Notes: generated from the sequence alone by a model not told the origin. Counted from the stretch's first letter, positions 40,328-50,384 are shown. The stretch: 64,000 nucleotides of DNA from CAXBMB01 sp052078155 (GCA_052078155.1 JBQJBP010000001.1:2232001-2296000), one strand, 5' to 3'. Translations and numbers: made by a program.

Positions 40328-41461
40328 GTGGCACAGGCTCAAAAGCAAACTCAGCGCGGCGTGATTCGTCACATTGCACGCCGACACAAAGATCTGCCGT
40401 TGGAGCAGATTCTCGAAGGCGACTGCATCGAACAGATGGCCAGCCTGCCCTCGGGATCCGTGGACATGATTTTCGCCGACCCGCCATACAATCTTCAGCT
40501 CGGCGGCGATCTGACCCGTCCCAACAATTCCCGCGTAGACGGCGTTGAGGATTCCTGGGACAAGTTCGACAGCCTGACGGCCTATGACGACTTCACCCGC
40601 CAGTGGCTGGGCGAGGCCCATCGTCTGTTGAGTGACAACGGCACCATCTGGGTGATCGGCAGCTATCACAACATCTTCCGGGTGGGAGCCATCCTGCAGG
40701 ATCTGGGGTTCTGGGTGCTGAACGACGTGATCTGGCGCAAGACCAACCCCATGCCAAACTTCCGCGGTCGCCGGTTCGCCAATGCCCACGAAACCATGAT
40801 CTGGGCCTCCAAATCGGAAAAATCACGCTACGTCTTCAACTATGATTCCATGAAGGCCATGAACGATGACCTGCAGATGCGCAGCGACTGGCTGTTGCCG
40901 ATCTGCGGCGGCAATGAGCGCCTGCGGGATTCCGAAGGCAAGAAGGTTCATTCCACCCAAAAGCCGGAATCCCTGCTGGAGCGGGTGATTCTCGCCTCCT
41001 CACGGCCCGGTCAGGTGGTCCTGGATCCCTTCCATGGCTCCGGCACCACCGGCGCGGTCGCCAAGCGGCTCTGCCGTCGCTGGGTCGGCATCGAGCGGGA
41101 TGAAACCTACATCAAGGCAGCGCGGGACCGCATTGCCAAGGTGCAGCCGCTGACCGATCCCGATCTGGTGGAAATCAAAACCAAGCGGGAACAGCCACGT
41201 GTGCCCTTCGGCTGGCTGCTGGAACGGCGCTTGCTGGAACCGGGGACCATGCTCTATGGCCCGAAAAAACGCTTCAGCGCAAAAGTGCGCGCTGACGGCA
41301 CCCTGATCGCCTCAGAACACCAGGGCTCCATCCACCAGGTGGGGGCTGCCGTCCAGGGGGCGCCTGCCTGCAACGGCTGGACTTTCTGGCATCTGGATGT
41401 GGAAGGCAAGGAAGTGCCCATCGACGTTCTGCGTCAGCAGATCCGCTCAGAAATGAACTGA
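40328..41461 (+). CDS. ccrM: Cell-cycle adenine methyltransferase CcrM (GANTC)
   Basis: Orphan N6-adenine methyltransferase that methylates GANTC and helps time the alphaproteobacterial cell cycle. Motif IV DPPY is at residues 51-54 (FADPPYNLQLGG), and the SAM motif DPFHGSGTTGAVA near 232 places it in the beta class. The C-terminal extension (VPFGWLLERRLLEPGTMLY, then NGWTFWHLD) is the CcrM-specific DNA-binding domain. 377 residues. The GTG start follows GGGGGAACGGAAAG. No cognate endonuclease is nearby. A hairpin terminator follows. Confidence 0.96.
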   Translation: MAQAQKQTQRGVIRHIARRHKDLPLEQILEGDCIEQMASLPSGSVDMIFADPPYNLQLGGDLTRPNNSRVDGVEDSWDKFDSLTAYDDFTRQWLGEAHRLLSDNGTIWVIGSYHNIFRVGAILQDLGFWVLNDVIWRKTNPMPNFRGRRFANAHETMIWASKSEKSRYVFNYDSMKAMNDDLQMRSDWLLPICGGNERLRDSEGKKVHSTQKPESLLERVILASSRPGQVVLDPFHGSGTTGAVAKRLCRRWVGIERDETYIKAARDRIAKVQPLTDPDLVEIKTKREQPRVPFGWLLERRLLEPGTMLYGPKKRFSAKVRADGTLIASEHQGSIHQVGAAVQGAPACNGWTFWHLDVEGKEVPIDVLRQQIRSEMN

Positions 41462-41485
41462 TTGACCTCGGTCGATACCTGATAC

Positions 41486-41520
41486 CCAAAGGCTCCTGTC
41501 TCAGTGGCAGGGGCCTTTGG
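41486..41520 (+). terminator. Terminator after ccrM
   Basis: CCAAAGGC, then CCTG, pairs with CAGG, then GCCTTTGG, around TCTCAGTGG with one bulged base on each side. It lies between the convergent ccrM and mutY genes and may serve both. Confidence 0.65.
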
Positions 41521-41606
41521 TGTGTCTCGCCTCCACTGATGTCCGCAACCTCGGTAAAGTCAGACTTACAGAGCCCGAATTCTGTGGGCCAGGGCAACCT
41601 GGCTGC

Positions 41607-42761
41607 TCAGTCCCGCTGCGCAGCCAGATGTTTGATGACCTTGACCATGACCGTGGGCAAGGCCTGATTCCCCAAAGCCTCAAACGCCACCCAGCGGCAA
41701 TCAGGCGGCAGATCTTCCTGCCGCACCTGCCCTTTGTGCACCTGCAGTTCCAGATGAAAGTGGGTGAAGGTGTGCTTCACCTGCCCCGGCAACAGGGTCA
41801 TATCTTGTGGAAGGAAAGCGGCTGGCAGGGCGAGACTTGTCGCCAGATCCTCTGCGTCATGGCTTCCGGCCTCCGCTTTTTCAGACGAAACATCGCCTGC
41901 AAGCTCCTTCTGTGGAGCGTCTTGTGAGGTTGCCCCTGGGTCTTTGTCCAGCCAGGGGGTCGAGGGGAACTCCATCATGCCCCCCAGCAATCCCTTTTCC
42001 GCCCGTCGGCGCAGCAGCACAGAGCCGTCTGAACGGGTCAGCCAGAAAATCTGGCCCCGGCGGGTGGGTTTGACCTTCTTCGGCGCTTTGACCGGCAGAT
42101 CCTCGGCAATCCCCAGTGACAGGGCCTGGCAATCATCACGCAATGGACAATGCAGACACTTTGGTTTCCTGGGCGTGCAGACACCGGCTCCCAGATCCAT
42201 CAGGGCCTGCGCCTGGTCGCCCGGGCGTTCAGGAAAGGTCAGCTCCGTTGCTTTTTCCTTGATGGCCTTTTTCACCCCAGGCAGCGGATCGCGCAGGGCA
42301 TACAACCGGGAAATCACCCGTTCGATGTTTCCGTCCACCGGGGCACTGGGCAGGTTAAAGGCTATGGCCGCCACAGCAGCCGCCGTATAGGGACCGATCC
42401 CCGGCAGACTAAGCAGAGCAGCTTCATCCGCAGGAAAGAGCCCCCCATGGTCCGCGGCGACGACCTGCGCACACTTATGCAGATTCCGGGCCCGGGCGTA
42501 ATAGCCCAGCCCGGCCCAGGCGGTCAGCACCTCTTCCTGCGGGGCAGCCGCCAGGTCCGTAACCTTCGGCCATGTGCGGGTAAAGAGGTCGAAATAGGGG
42601 CCAACAGTTGCCACCGTGGTCTGTTGCAGCATGATTTCAGAGAGCCAGACCCGATAGGGGTCAGCCTCTTCACCGGGCAGTGCCCGCCAGGGCAGGCGCC
42701 GGGCATGTCGGTCGTACCAGTTGAGTATTTTGCTGCTGATGACTTTGGGGGAAGCTGTCAT
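41607..42761 (-). CDS. mutY: A/G-specific adenine glycosylase MutY
   Basis: Removes adenine mispaired with 8-oxoguanine. The catalytic glutamate is in WLSEIMLQQTTV near residue 42, the helix-hairpin-helix is LPGIGPYTAAAV, and the catalytic aspartate follows in APVDGNIERV. The 4Fe-4S cluster is bound by the CTPRKPKCLHCPLRDDC spacing (C-x6-C-x2-C-x5-C). The C-terminal NUDIX-like domain that reads 8-oxoG starts near 230 (RRGQIFWLTRSDGSVLLRRR) and carries an acidic insertion of about 40 residues (SSEKAEAGSHDAED). 384 residues. It is divergent from the PepSY-like and DUF721 genes. Confidence 0.95.
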   Translation of the reverse strand: MTASPKVISSKILNWYDRHARRLPWRALPGEEADPYRVWLSEIMLQQTTVATVGPYFDLFTRTWPKVTDLAAAPQEEVLTAWAGLGYYARARNLHKCAQVVAADHGGLFPADEAALLSLPGIGPYTAAAVAAIAFNLPSAPVDGNIERVISRLYALRDPLPGVKKAIKEKATELTFPERPGDQAQALMDLGAGVCTPRKPKCLHCPLRDDCQALSLGIAEDLPVKAPKKVKPTRRGQIFWLTRSDGSVLLRRRAEKGLLGGMMEFPSTPWLDKDPGATSQDAPQKELAGDVSSEKAEAGSHDAEDLATSLALPAAFLPQDMTLLPGQVKHTFTHFHLELQVHKGQVRQEDLPPDCRWVAFEALGNQALPTVMVKVIKHLAAQRD

Positions 42762-43021
42762 GGAGTATCTATGGAAATCTCTCTGGAAATCTCTGCAGAT
42801 CAGCGGCTTTAAGCACCACCTCCCCTCCTATAAAGTATGTCCTGGAAATTGAACATTCCTCTGACCAGACAAATTCGGCCAAAGAGTAACAATCAGGGTG
42901 ATTGCGAGAAGCGTTGCAATCTTCCCTGCCTCTCCCTTATGTCTGGATTGTTCTTGTGTCAGGATAAATCTGTCCTGCAGAAGCAGGCCTGAGGACAGAG
43001 ACAGCGGAGAAAGACGCCCCT

Positions 43022-43495
43022 ATGAGTCCAGCCCTGAAGCGCGCCATCGTCCGGTTGATCATCATTTCGTTGCTGCTGGTGCTGGCCGCCGTTCTCTTTA
43101 TCGGCATGACCAATCAGCAGGCCGACCAGGGCAAAGCCAGCGGACCCAGTCTGGTCCCGGAAGCTGAGATCTCCGCCAAGGTGACCGCCCAGGGCAAAAG
43201 CGTAAAAAGCCTGGTTCTGCGCGGCACCCTCTACGAAGTGACCCTGGAAGACGGCAGCCTCCTGACCTTTGACGCCACCAGCGGCGAGGAACTGAGCACG
43301 CCCAAGCAAACGGGTCCGGCCATGGCCACCCTGCATGTGATCAAGAAGCTGGAAAAAGAAGGCTACAGCGAGCTCAGCACGCCAGTCTGGAAAAAAGGCA
43401 AGTTTCACAGCCTGGGCCTTTCGCCAAAAGGCGTGGCGGTAAAACTGGAAATCGACCCCTTCAGCGGCGACATCACCAAAGAAACACCGCAATGA
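43022..43495 (+). CDS. Membrane-anchored PepSY-like protein
   Basis: 157-residue protein with one N-terminal membrane helix (IVRLIIISLLLVLAAVLFIG) and a periplasmic part made of two PepSY-like repeats: LRGTLYEVTLEDGSLLTFDA and SLGLSPKGVAVKLEIDPFSG. PepSY repeats are found in peptidase propeptides and may inhibit or sense proteases; the function here is unknown. The stop overlaps the DUF721 start (ATGA), so it is co-translated with that gene. Confidence 0.7.
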   Translation: MSPALKRAIVRLIIISLLLVLAAVLFIGMTNQQADQGKASGPSLVPEAEISAKVTAQGKSVKSLVLRGTLYEVTLEDGSLLTFDATSGEELSTPKQTGPAMATLHVIKKLEKEGYSELSTPVWKKGKFHSLGLSPKGVAVKLEIDPFSGDITKETPQ

Positions 43496-44079
43496 CGGAC
43501 AGCAAAGCCGGCAGCAAAGTCACGTCGCCCGGTGGCAAGGCAAAGAGCCAGAAAGCGCAAACACTCGGCCGGGCAGAAAGAACCATTCGGGGCCTGACCT
43601 CCGCTGGCCGCTATGCCCGCACGCTGACCAAACCGGCCTTAAAGAAACGCAGCGCTGCAGAAGCGGCTCTGGTTCTGGATTGGGAAAAGATTGTCGGCAA
43701 AGACATCGCCAGCCGCAGTCGTCCCCGCAAACTGACCTTTCCCACCCGAAAAGAGAGGCGAGCCGGGCATCTGACCCTGCTGGTTGACCCTGCCTTTGCC
43801 CTGGATCTGCAGCACCTGAGCACACAGTTGATGGATCGCATCAACAGCCACTTTGGCTTTCAACTGGTGGCGCGCCTGCTGGTCCATCAGGGCCCCTTGA
43901 CCAGCACAAGCCAGAGTCCTCCCAAACGCCTGCGACAGGCGCGGCCAGATGACAAAAAGTTGACCAAGCTGAACGAAGATCTGCAGGAGGTGGCGGATGA
44001 TGGCCTGCGCCAGGCGCTGGAAAGACTCGGTACTTCAGTGCTAAGTGCCGAAGCTGCCAAGGGAAAACACCGCAAGTAG
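43492..44079 (+). CDS. DUF721/DciA-like protein
   Basis: 195-residue protein with the DUF721 fold at residues about 55-130 (LVLDWEKIVGKDIASRSRPRK, then LTLLVDPAFALDLQHLS, then INSHFGFQLVARLLV). DUF721 includes DciA, the helicase operator that works with DnaB in bacteria without DnaC; a replication role is likely but not shown. N- and C-terminal extensions are basic. The position between mutY and the DsbA-like/smc genes is the usual one in alphaproteobacteria. Confidence 0.83.
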   Translation: MTDSKAGSKVTSPGGKAKSQKAQTLGRAERTIRGLTSAGRYARTLTKPALKKRSAAEAALVLDWEKIVGKDIASRSRPRKLTFPTRKERRAGHLTLLVDPAFALDLQHLSTQLMDRINSHFGFQLVARLLVHQGPLTSTSQSPPKRLRQARPDDKKLTKLNEDLQEVADDGLRQALERLGTSVLSAEAAKGKHRK

Positions 44080-44509
44080 GACCGAGAAACCTGCAGCGCT
44101 GGAACCCATCGCCCCAGATAAACATCAAGCAAATCCGCCAGGAAGCTCCCGCTGCTCAGCAAACCTTACCAAAGTTTAATGGCCCCACAGGTGCCAAGCC
44201 GGGCCGTTCTGCGTTAAGCAAACACAGTCAGTTTTCCTGGTCCCCTCCCCCTCTATTGCAATCCTTACCGGAGAGAGCCCCCAGCAACAGTTACAAGACG
44301 GCAAGATGAAACCAGCGCCTGAACAGCAGATGAAGGCGAGCGTTGGCAGATCTTGCACCCCGGCCCGAAGTTCGCTGCTCATCCCCTGAAACGCGAGACT
44401 GTCATGGCTGCGTCACCCCGCCCCTTTATCCTGGTCGCGCCTGTGGATAACGTCCACTTGAGTCTTTTAAGAGCGCACCGTAACATACACTAAATATAGT
44501 AGGTGAAGC
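44080..44509. other. Intergenic region before DsbA-like gene
   Basis: 430 bases with no gene and no strong hairpin. The DsbA-like gene follows TAGTAGGTGAAGC; its promoter probably lies in the last 80 bases (TCTTTTAAG, then ACACTAAATATAGT). Confidence 0.5.
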
Positions 44510-45133
44510 ATGAAACGTAGGAACATCCTGTTATCCGGTGCCGCTCTTGCGGGTCTGGCTGCTCTTCCGGCAGCCGGTTTGTCCTCCGCGCGGGCACAGT
44601 CTTCCGGCGAGTCCAAAGTTCGTGTGCTGGGCGATCCCGCAGCGCCGGTGACAATCAAGGAATACTCTTCCCTGACCTGTCCGCACTGCGCCAATTTTCA
44701 CGCCCAGACCCTGCCGAGCATCAAGAAAGACTGGATTGATACCGGCAAGGCCAAACTGATCTACAACCACTATCCGCTGGATCGGCTGGCCCTGATTGCC
44801 GGACTGTCTGCCAACTGCCTGGAAAGTGACCGGGCCTTCTTTGCCTATATCGAGTTGCTGTTCCAAAACCAGCAGACCTGGTCCCGGTCCAGCAACCCCG
44901 TTGATGAGCTGGCCAAAATGGCTGCGCTGGCCGGTCTGGGCCGCGAGCGCTTTGATCAGTGCATCAACGACGAAGCAGAAATGGACGCCGTCATTGCCGG
45001 CATGAAAGTTGGCCGTGACACCTACAACGTTCAGGCCACCCCGACCCTCATCGTCAATGAGGAAAAAGTGGAAGGGGCCATGGACTACAACAAGTTCGCC
45101 AAGGTTTTGAACGAGGCCTATCAGGGATCCTGA
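44510..45133 (+). CDS. DsbA-family thiol:disulfide protein
   Basis: 207-residue periplasmic thioredoxin-fold oxidoreductase. The signal peptide MKRRNILLSGAALAGLAA, ending near SSARA, has a twin-arginine-like start. The active site CPHC is at residues about 64-67 (SSLTCPHCANFH), and the cis-proline loop is in QATPTLIVN. It is related to DsbA and BdbD-type proteins and is often placed just upstream of smc in alphaproteobacteria. No DsbB partner is in the window. Confidence 0.9.
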   Translation: MKRRNILLSGAALAGLAALPAAGLSSARAQSSGESKVRVLGDPAAPVTIKEYSSLTCPHCANFHAQTLPSIKKDWIDTGKAKLIYNHYPLDRLALIAGLSANCLESDRAFFAYIELLFQNQQTWSRSSNPVDELAKMAALAGLGRERFDQCINDEAEMDAVIAGMKVGRDTYNVQATPTLIVNEEKVEGAMDYNKFAKVLNEAYQGS

Positions 45134-45271
45134 TCCGACAGCTGGAGGATCAGATCCAAGGGACCGGACTGAGTTCGGGTCCAGCAGGGATGTTCGGGCT
45201 GTCACCAGACAGTCCGGACCAGCCCTGAATGACAGCGCCTCGCACCTGAATACAGGGGGAATGAAGGGGCG

Positions 45272-48200
45272 TTGGTTCAGTTCGTCAAATTGCGGCTGAG
45301 CGGCTTTAAGTCTTTCGTCGATCCGACGGAGCTGCTGATAGAGCCAGGCATGACCGGTGTGGTCGGCCCCAACGGCTGCGGCAAATCCAACCTGGTCGAG
45401 GCCCTGCGCTGGGTCATGGGTGAAACCTCGGCCAAGCGCATGCGCGGCAGCGGCATGGACGATGTCATCTTCAATGGCTCCGCCACCCGTCCCCAACGCA
45501 ATCTGGGTGAAGTCTCCATCGCCCTGGACAACAGAAAGCGTCTGGCCCCTGCTGCTTTCAACGACTACGACGATTTGGAAGTCACCCGACGGATCGAGCG
45601 GGAGAAGGGCTCCACCTACAAGGTCAACGGCAAGGAGGTGCGGGCCCGCGATGTGCAGCTGCTCTTTGCCGATGCTGCGACCGGAGCCAACTCCACCGCC
45701 ATCGTCAGCCAGGGACGCATCGGCACCATCATCAACGCCAAACCTGCCCAGCGGCGCATGCTGCTGGAAGAAGCTGCCGGAATAACGGGCCTGCATTCCC
45801 GTCGGCACGAAGCGGAACTGAGGCTGCGGGCGGCGGAAACCAACCTGGAGCGGCTGGACGACGTCATCACCACTCTGGAAGACCAGCTGCAGGGCCTGAA
45901 AAAACAGGCCAGACAGGCCAACCGCTACCGAAACATTGCCGACCAGTTGCGCCGTCAGGAAGCCCTGCTGCTGCATCTGGATGCACAGGACATCAAATCC
46001 AGACAAAGCGAGGTCAAAGGCAAACTGGCAGAGGCAGAGGCTCTGGTGGCTGAAAAGACCCGCCTGGCCGCCCACGCCGCCTCTGCCCAGGCGGAGGCTG
46101 CCAGCCAGCTGCCAGACCTGCGCAACGCCGAAGCAGAAGCCGCAGCGGCACTGCAACGCCTGCTGCTGACCCGCGAGGGGCTGGAGCGGGAAGAACAGCA
46201 GGCCCGTCAAGCCGGTGAACTGGCGGAACAGCGTCTGCGCCAGCTTGATGGCGACCTGGTCAGGGCTGCCGGACTGGCACAGGATGCTCAGGAAGCCGAA
46301 GACCGCCTCAGCCAGGAGCGACAGGGCCTGGAGGCCGCCGCTGCTGGTGAAAAGGAAGAACAGGCCCAGGCCCAGAAGGAACGGGAAAGCCTGTTTAAAG
46401 CGGCCACAGCCTGTGAAGAACGCATGAGCCTCTTGACCCAGGAGGTCAGTCAGGCCGAAGCGCTGGAACGGGAGCTGGCCAGACGAGTTCAGGATCTGGA
46501 GCAACGCCTGGCCCGGCTGACCCTGCAATCGGAACGACTGACCCGTGAGCAGGCTGACCTCAACGATACTTCCGAGGATCAGGCCATGCTGGAAAACCTC
46601 AGCACTGACCTGAGCGAAAAGGAGGTTGAAGCTGAGGACCTGCGGGAAGCCGCCGATCAGGCCGATGCGCAACTGGCCGACCTGCGCGAACAGCTGAACA
46701 GTGCCCAGGAACAGCATCGCCGGAACGAAACAGACCAGGCCAAGCTGGAAGCAGAAGTTTCAGCGCTTTCGGCTTTGCTGTCTTCTGTGGACGGCGGCGA
46801 CTGGGAACCGCTGCTGAACAGTGTGTCGGTTGACAGTGGCTTTGAACAGGCCCTGGGCGCGGCCCTGGGCGAAGACATCAATGCGCCGGCGGACGAGTCA
46901 GCGCCCCTGTTCTGGCGCCCCCTTACCCCTTACACCACGCCCCCCGCCCTGCCGGACGGTGTGACCCCGCTGTCAGAGCTGGTGCGGGGCCCCGATGAAC
47001 TGACCCGACGTCTCAGCCAGATCGGGCTGCTGGATGACGAAGAACGGGCCGCCAACCTGCAGGATGCCCTGTTGCCGGGTCAGTGTCTGATCAGCCGGGA
47101 TGGTGCGTTGTGGCGCTGGGACGGCTTTTCAGCCAGAGCTGACGCCCCTTCCAGCGCGGCTCAGCGGCTGGCTCAGAAAAATCGTCTGGCAGAGCTGGAA
47201 GAACAGCTGCGCCCTAAAGAAGCCAAAACCCGGGAAAGCGGTGAGGTCATGCAGCGCTTGCGGGACCAGCTGCAAACGGCGGGCGATCAGGAGAAACACA
47301 ACCGCCAGGCCTTGCGGACGCTCTTTGGTGATCTGGATCGCCTGCGCGGCCAGAAAACCCGTCTGGTGGAAAAGCTGGCCGCCGCCCAGTCCCGCCAGAA
47401 AAGCCTGCTGGAAAGCCAGCAGGCCAACCGGGAAGAACTCAACGAAGTAGACAGGAGCCTGAGCGACGCCAGAAAAGAGCAGGCCGACCTGCCGGATCTG
47501 GAGAACCAGCGCCAGGGCATCAACAGCCTGCGGGTGGAACTGGCTGAACGGCGCGCGGCCCTCAGTGAAGCAGAAGGTCAGCTTCATCGCCTGGCCCGAG
47601 AGAGGGAAGCCCGCAGCCAGCGGCTCCTGGCCATCGAACAGGAACGCGCCTCCTGGCAGCGCCGCGCCCAGGAAGCGGGCAAACACCAGGCCGACCTGCA
47701 GGCCCGGCAGAAGGAAATCTCCGAAGAGCTCTCCTCATTAAGCGGCAAGCCAGAGGCCATTCGGGCACAGCGTGACGCCCTGGCCGACGGCATCGGCGAG
47801 GCTGAAAGCAAACGCAAAAGAGCCGCCGATCGGCTGGCCCAGGGGGAGGTCGCTCAAGCCGAGGTGGACCGGGAGCTGAAAGCCGCCGAAATGGTGCTGG
47901 CCCAGGCCCGCGAAGAAAGAGTCCGGGCGGAGTCGACCGTTGCTCAGGCCAATCAGGCCATGACCAATCTGATCGAACGGGTTCAGGAAAAGCTGGATTG
48001 TGCCGTGGCTAAGTTGCTGGAAGTCGCCGGCCTTAAAGAGGGTGTGCCTCTGCCGCCCCGGCCCGACGTGGAACGCAAGTTGGGCCGCCTGCAGGGAGAG
48101 CGGGAGCGCATGGGCGCCGTCAACCTGAGGGCGGAAGCCGAATCAGAAGAGCTGGAAACCCGCATTGCCGGGATGCTGCATGAACGTGAAGACCTGACAG

Positions 48201-48736
48201 AAGCCATTGCCCGCCTGCGTCAGGGCATTGCCAATCTCAACCGGGAAGGACGTCAGCGGCTGCTGGAGGCTTTTGAACAGGTCAACAACCACTTCATTGA
48301 CCTCTTCACCCGGCTCTTTGGCGGCGGTCAGGCCCATCTGGCCCTGACGGAATCCGAAGACCCCCTGGATGCCGGGTTGGAAATCATGGCCAGCCCGCCG
48401 GGCAAACGTCTGCAGATCATGTCCCTGCTGAGCGGTGGGGAACAGGCTTTGACGGCCCTGGCCCTGCTTTTTGCAGTTTTCCTGACCAATCCGGCCCCCA
48501 TCTGTGTGCTGGATGAGGTCGATGCCCCCCTGGACGATTCCAATGTGGATCGCTTCTGCTCCCTGGTGGAGGAACTGGCCCACTCACTGGAAACCCGATT
48601 CCTGGTGATCACCCACCACCGGCTGACCATGGCCCGGGTCGACAGACTGTTCGGGGTGACCATGGGTGAGCGGGGTGTCAGCCAGCTGGTCTCTGTGGAT
48701 CTGGAAGGGGCGGAACGCTTCCGGGAAAGCGCCTGA
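45272..48736 (+). CDS. smc: Chromosome segregation ATPase SMC
   Basis: 1154-residue condensin subunit. The N-terminal head has Walker A GPNGCGKSN at residues 31-39; the coiled coil runs from about 165 to 505 and again from 620 to 950. A degenerate hinge lies between (FEQALGAALGEDINAP, then WRPLTPY, then GQCLISRDGALWRWDGF), as in other alphaproteobacterial SMCs. The C-terminal head holds the signature LLSGGEQALTALALLFA and Walker B CVLDEVDAPLD. The start is TTG 45272 behind GAAGGGG; a nearby ATG is in another frame. It follows the DsbA-like gene. Confidence 0.95.
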   Translation: MVQFVKLRLSGFKSFVDPTELLIEPGMTGVVGPNGCGKSNLVEALRWVMGETSAKRMRGSGMDDVIFNGSATRPQRNLGEVSIALDNRKRLAPAAFNDYDDLEVTRRIEREKGSTYKVNGKEVRARDVQLLFADAATGANSTAIVSQGRIGTIINAKPAQRRMLLEEAAGITGLHSRRHEAELRLRAAETNLERLDDVITTLEDQLQGLKKQARQANRYRNIADQLRRQEALLLHLDAQDIKSRQSEVKGKLAEAEALVAEKTRLAAHAASAQAEAASQLPDLRNAEAEAAAALQRLLLTREGLEREEQQARQAGELAEQRLRQLDGDLVRAAGLAQDAQEAEDRLSQERQGLEAAAAGEKEEQAQAQKERESLFKAATACEERMSLLTQEVSQAEALERELARRVQDLEQRLARLTLQSERLTREQADLNDTSEDQAMLENLSTDLSEKEVEAEDLREAADQADAQLADLREQLNSAQEQHRRNETDQAKLEAEVSALSALLSSVDGGDWEPLLNSVSVDSGFEQALGAALGEDINAPADESAPLFWRPLTPYTTPPALPDGVTPLSELVRGPDELTRRLSQIGLLDDEERAANLQDALLPGQCLISRDGALWRWDGFSARADAPSSAAQRLAQKNRLAELEEQLRPKEAKTRESGEVMQRLRDQLQTAGDQEKHNRQALRTLFGDLDRLRGQKTRLVEKLAAAQSRQKSLLESQQANREELNEVDRSLSDARKEQADLPDLENQRQGINSLRVELAERRAALSEAEGQLHRLAREREARSQRLLAIEQERASWQRRAQEAGKHQADLQARQKEISEELSSLSGKPEAIRAQRDALADGIGEAESKRKRAADRLAQGEVAQAEVDRELKAAEMVLAQAREERVRAESTVAQANQAMTNLIERVQEKLDCAVAKLLEVAGLKEGVPLPPRPDVERKLGRLQGERERMGAVNLRAEAESEELETRIAGMLHEREDLTEAIARLRQGIANLNREGRQRLLEAFEQVNNHFIDLFTRLFGGGQAHLALTESEDPLDAGLEIMASPPGKRLQIMSLLSGGEQALTALALLFAVFLTNPAPICVLDEVDAPLDDSNVDRFCSLVEELAHSLETRFLVITHHRLTMARVDRLFGVTMGERGVSQLVSVDLEGAERFRESA

Positions 48737-49137
48737 AACCAACCCCGCTCTGGCCCCTGCCCATGAAACTGCAGAAGGGCTCACTGCATTGCCCGTGACC
48801 TTTACCTCTGCCCGGTCTGATGAGGCGCTCCCAACATCCCCGCCTGCTGCACAGCAGAGTCGACGGAGGTCGCCGTGGCTCAAAACGCCGCGAAATGCCT
48901 CTGCCGCCCGTTTGAAAGACTCCGCCCAGAACTCAGAGTCCCGGAAACACCTTCAATAACAAATTGTTTTTATTGATATTTTCAGGCCTGCATGGGAGAT
49001 ATTTTGTCGCTGCCTTTGGACCTTGACGCAAGCAAGGTCAATCCGTAAGGTGCGCGCGCTTTCCGGCGTTAGAGGCCGGTGGAACGCGACTGTTGAACGC
49101 AAGGCCAAAGGCGCCTTCTTGGAGGAGCCCTTTTTGC
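48737..49137. other. Intergenic region with atp promoter
   Basis: About 400 bases with no supported gene. The right half should hold the atp promoter and the 5' leader of atpI, in which a GGAGGAG ribosome-binding site is visible. Confidence 0.55.
49023..49051 (+). promoter_or_regulatory. Possible sigma70-type promoter of atp operon
   Basis: TTGACG (49023-49028), 17 bases, then TAAGGT (49046-49051). The -35 is near consensus, the -10 is weak. It would give a leader of about 80 bases to atpI. Confidence 0.35.
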
Positions 49138-49503
49138 ATGTCAGACGATCAGCAATCGTCCACCTCTCAGGACTTCGAGAGCCGTCTTAAGACAGCTCAG
49201 GAGCGTCGGAAGGGCCGTATGAGCAAAGGTCCTGGGAAACTGGGGGGCGGCGACTCACGCGGAATGGGTTTGGGTTTTCGAATCGCCGTTGAAATGGTGG
49301 CGGCGATTGCCCTTGGTGTGGCGATAGGGTTGTATCTGGACAGCGAGTTGGGCACCAAGCCCTGGATGCTGATCCTTTTCCTGTTGCTGGGAACCGGGGC
49401 GGCCTTTATGAACATCGTGCGCGCGGCGAACGAATTCGAACGCCGGGCTAAGGAACGTAAGGCAGCTGAGGCAGAAGAATCTGCTGACGGCGCCAGTAAA
49501 TAG
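49138..49503 (+). CDS. atpI: F0F1 ATP synthase accessory subunit I
   Basis: Small membrane protein of about 121 residues that helps assemble the c-ring or supplies magnesium. Two hydrophobic helices (FRIAVEMVAAIALGVAIGLY and WMLILFLLLGTGAAFMNI) are flanked by charged ends. The start is the ATG at 49138 (MSDDQQSS), which has the strong GGAGGAG site 10 bases upstream; an upstream TTG would add 15 residues without support. First gene of the F0 operon. Confidence 0.9.
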   Translation: MSDDQQSSTSQDFESRLKTAQERRKGRMSKGPGKLGGGDSRGMGLGFRIAVEMVAAIALGVAIGLYLDSELGTKPWMLILFLLLGTGAAFMNIVRAANEFERRAKERKAAEAEESADGASK

Positions 49504-49517
49504 GTGACGGGGCTCTA

Positions 49518-50276
49518 ATGGCGCAACAAAACGCGGGCAACGACGGTGGTTTTCCGGTCGATCCCTTGCATCAATTTGTCGTCCAGACAAAAGCAGACAT
49601 CTCCCTTGGGGGCCTGGATCTGCATTTCACCAACTCCTCTTTGTGGATGGTGATTACCGTTATCTGCATTTCTCTTTTCATGGTGATGGCCATGCGCGGG
49701 CGCGCTCTGGTGCCCGGTCGGCTGCAGTCCTGCGCCGAAATTCTCTATGAAGTCATCGCCAACATGGTGCGCGACAATGTGGGCAATGAAGGTCGGAAGT
49801 ACTTCCCCTTCATCTTCTCCCTCTTCATGTTCGTGCTCTTCGGCAATTTGCTGGGGATGATCCCCGGTTCCTTTACTTTCACCAGCCACCTGGCCGTGAC
49901 CTTTGCGATGGCAATGGTTGTCTTCCTGGCGGTGACCGTAATCGGGTTCGCCCGTCATGGTTTGGGTTACCTGCGGATGTTTTTCCCGCACGGCGCCCCT
50001 CTCTGGACGGCAGTGATCCTGGTGCCGATTGAGCTGATCTCTTACCTGTCACGCCCAATCAGCCTTTCCATGCGTCTGTTCGCCAACATGATGGCGGGAC
50101 ACATTTTGCTGAAGGTCTTCGCAGGCTTCGTCCTTCTGATGGGCGCAGCTGGTGTGGTGCCTTTGGCAGCCCTGATTGGGATCACCGCTCTGGAATTCCT
50201 GGTGGCGGTTCTGCAGGCATACATCTTCACAATTCTCACCTGTGTCTATCTGCACGACGCGATCCACATGCACTAA
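49518..50276 (+). CDS. atpB: ATP synthase F0 subunit a
   Basis: 252-residue proton-channel subunit. It has five or so membrane helices; the essential arginine lies in PISLSMRLFANMMAGH, the helix that faces the c-ring, and the last helix ends in VYLHDAIHMH. It follows atpI by 14 bases and precedes atpE. Confidence 0.95.
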   Translation: MAQQNAGNDGGFPVDPLHQFVVQTKADISLGGLDLHFTNSSLWMVITVICISLFMVMAMRGRALVPGRLQSCAEILYEVIANMVRDNVGNEGRKYFPFIFSLFMFVLFGNLLGMIPGSFTFTSHLAVTFAMAMVVFLAVTVIGFARHGLGYLRMFFPHGAPLWTAVILVPIELISYLSRPISLSMRLFANMMAGHILLKVFAGFVLLMGAAGVVPLAALIGITALEFLVAVLQAYIFTILTCVYLHDAIHMH

Positions 50277-50384
50277 GCCTTCGGGGTTAGGCGGATCAGC
50301 GCTCATGCCTGTAGCCAGGCGGAAACAAATCAACAGTCACTCTCTTTCACGAGCTATCAGCGATAAAGCAAGGAGCTGAGAACA

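Noticed and set aside
44531..46717. 728-codon open frame on the minus strand over the DsbA-like gene and smc
   Set aside because: It lies opposite two certain genes with clear catalytic motifs; its translation is low-complexity Gly/Leu/Gln-rich and shows no family.
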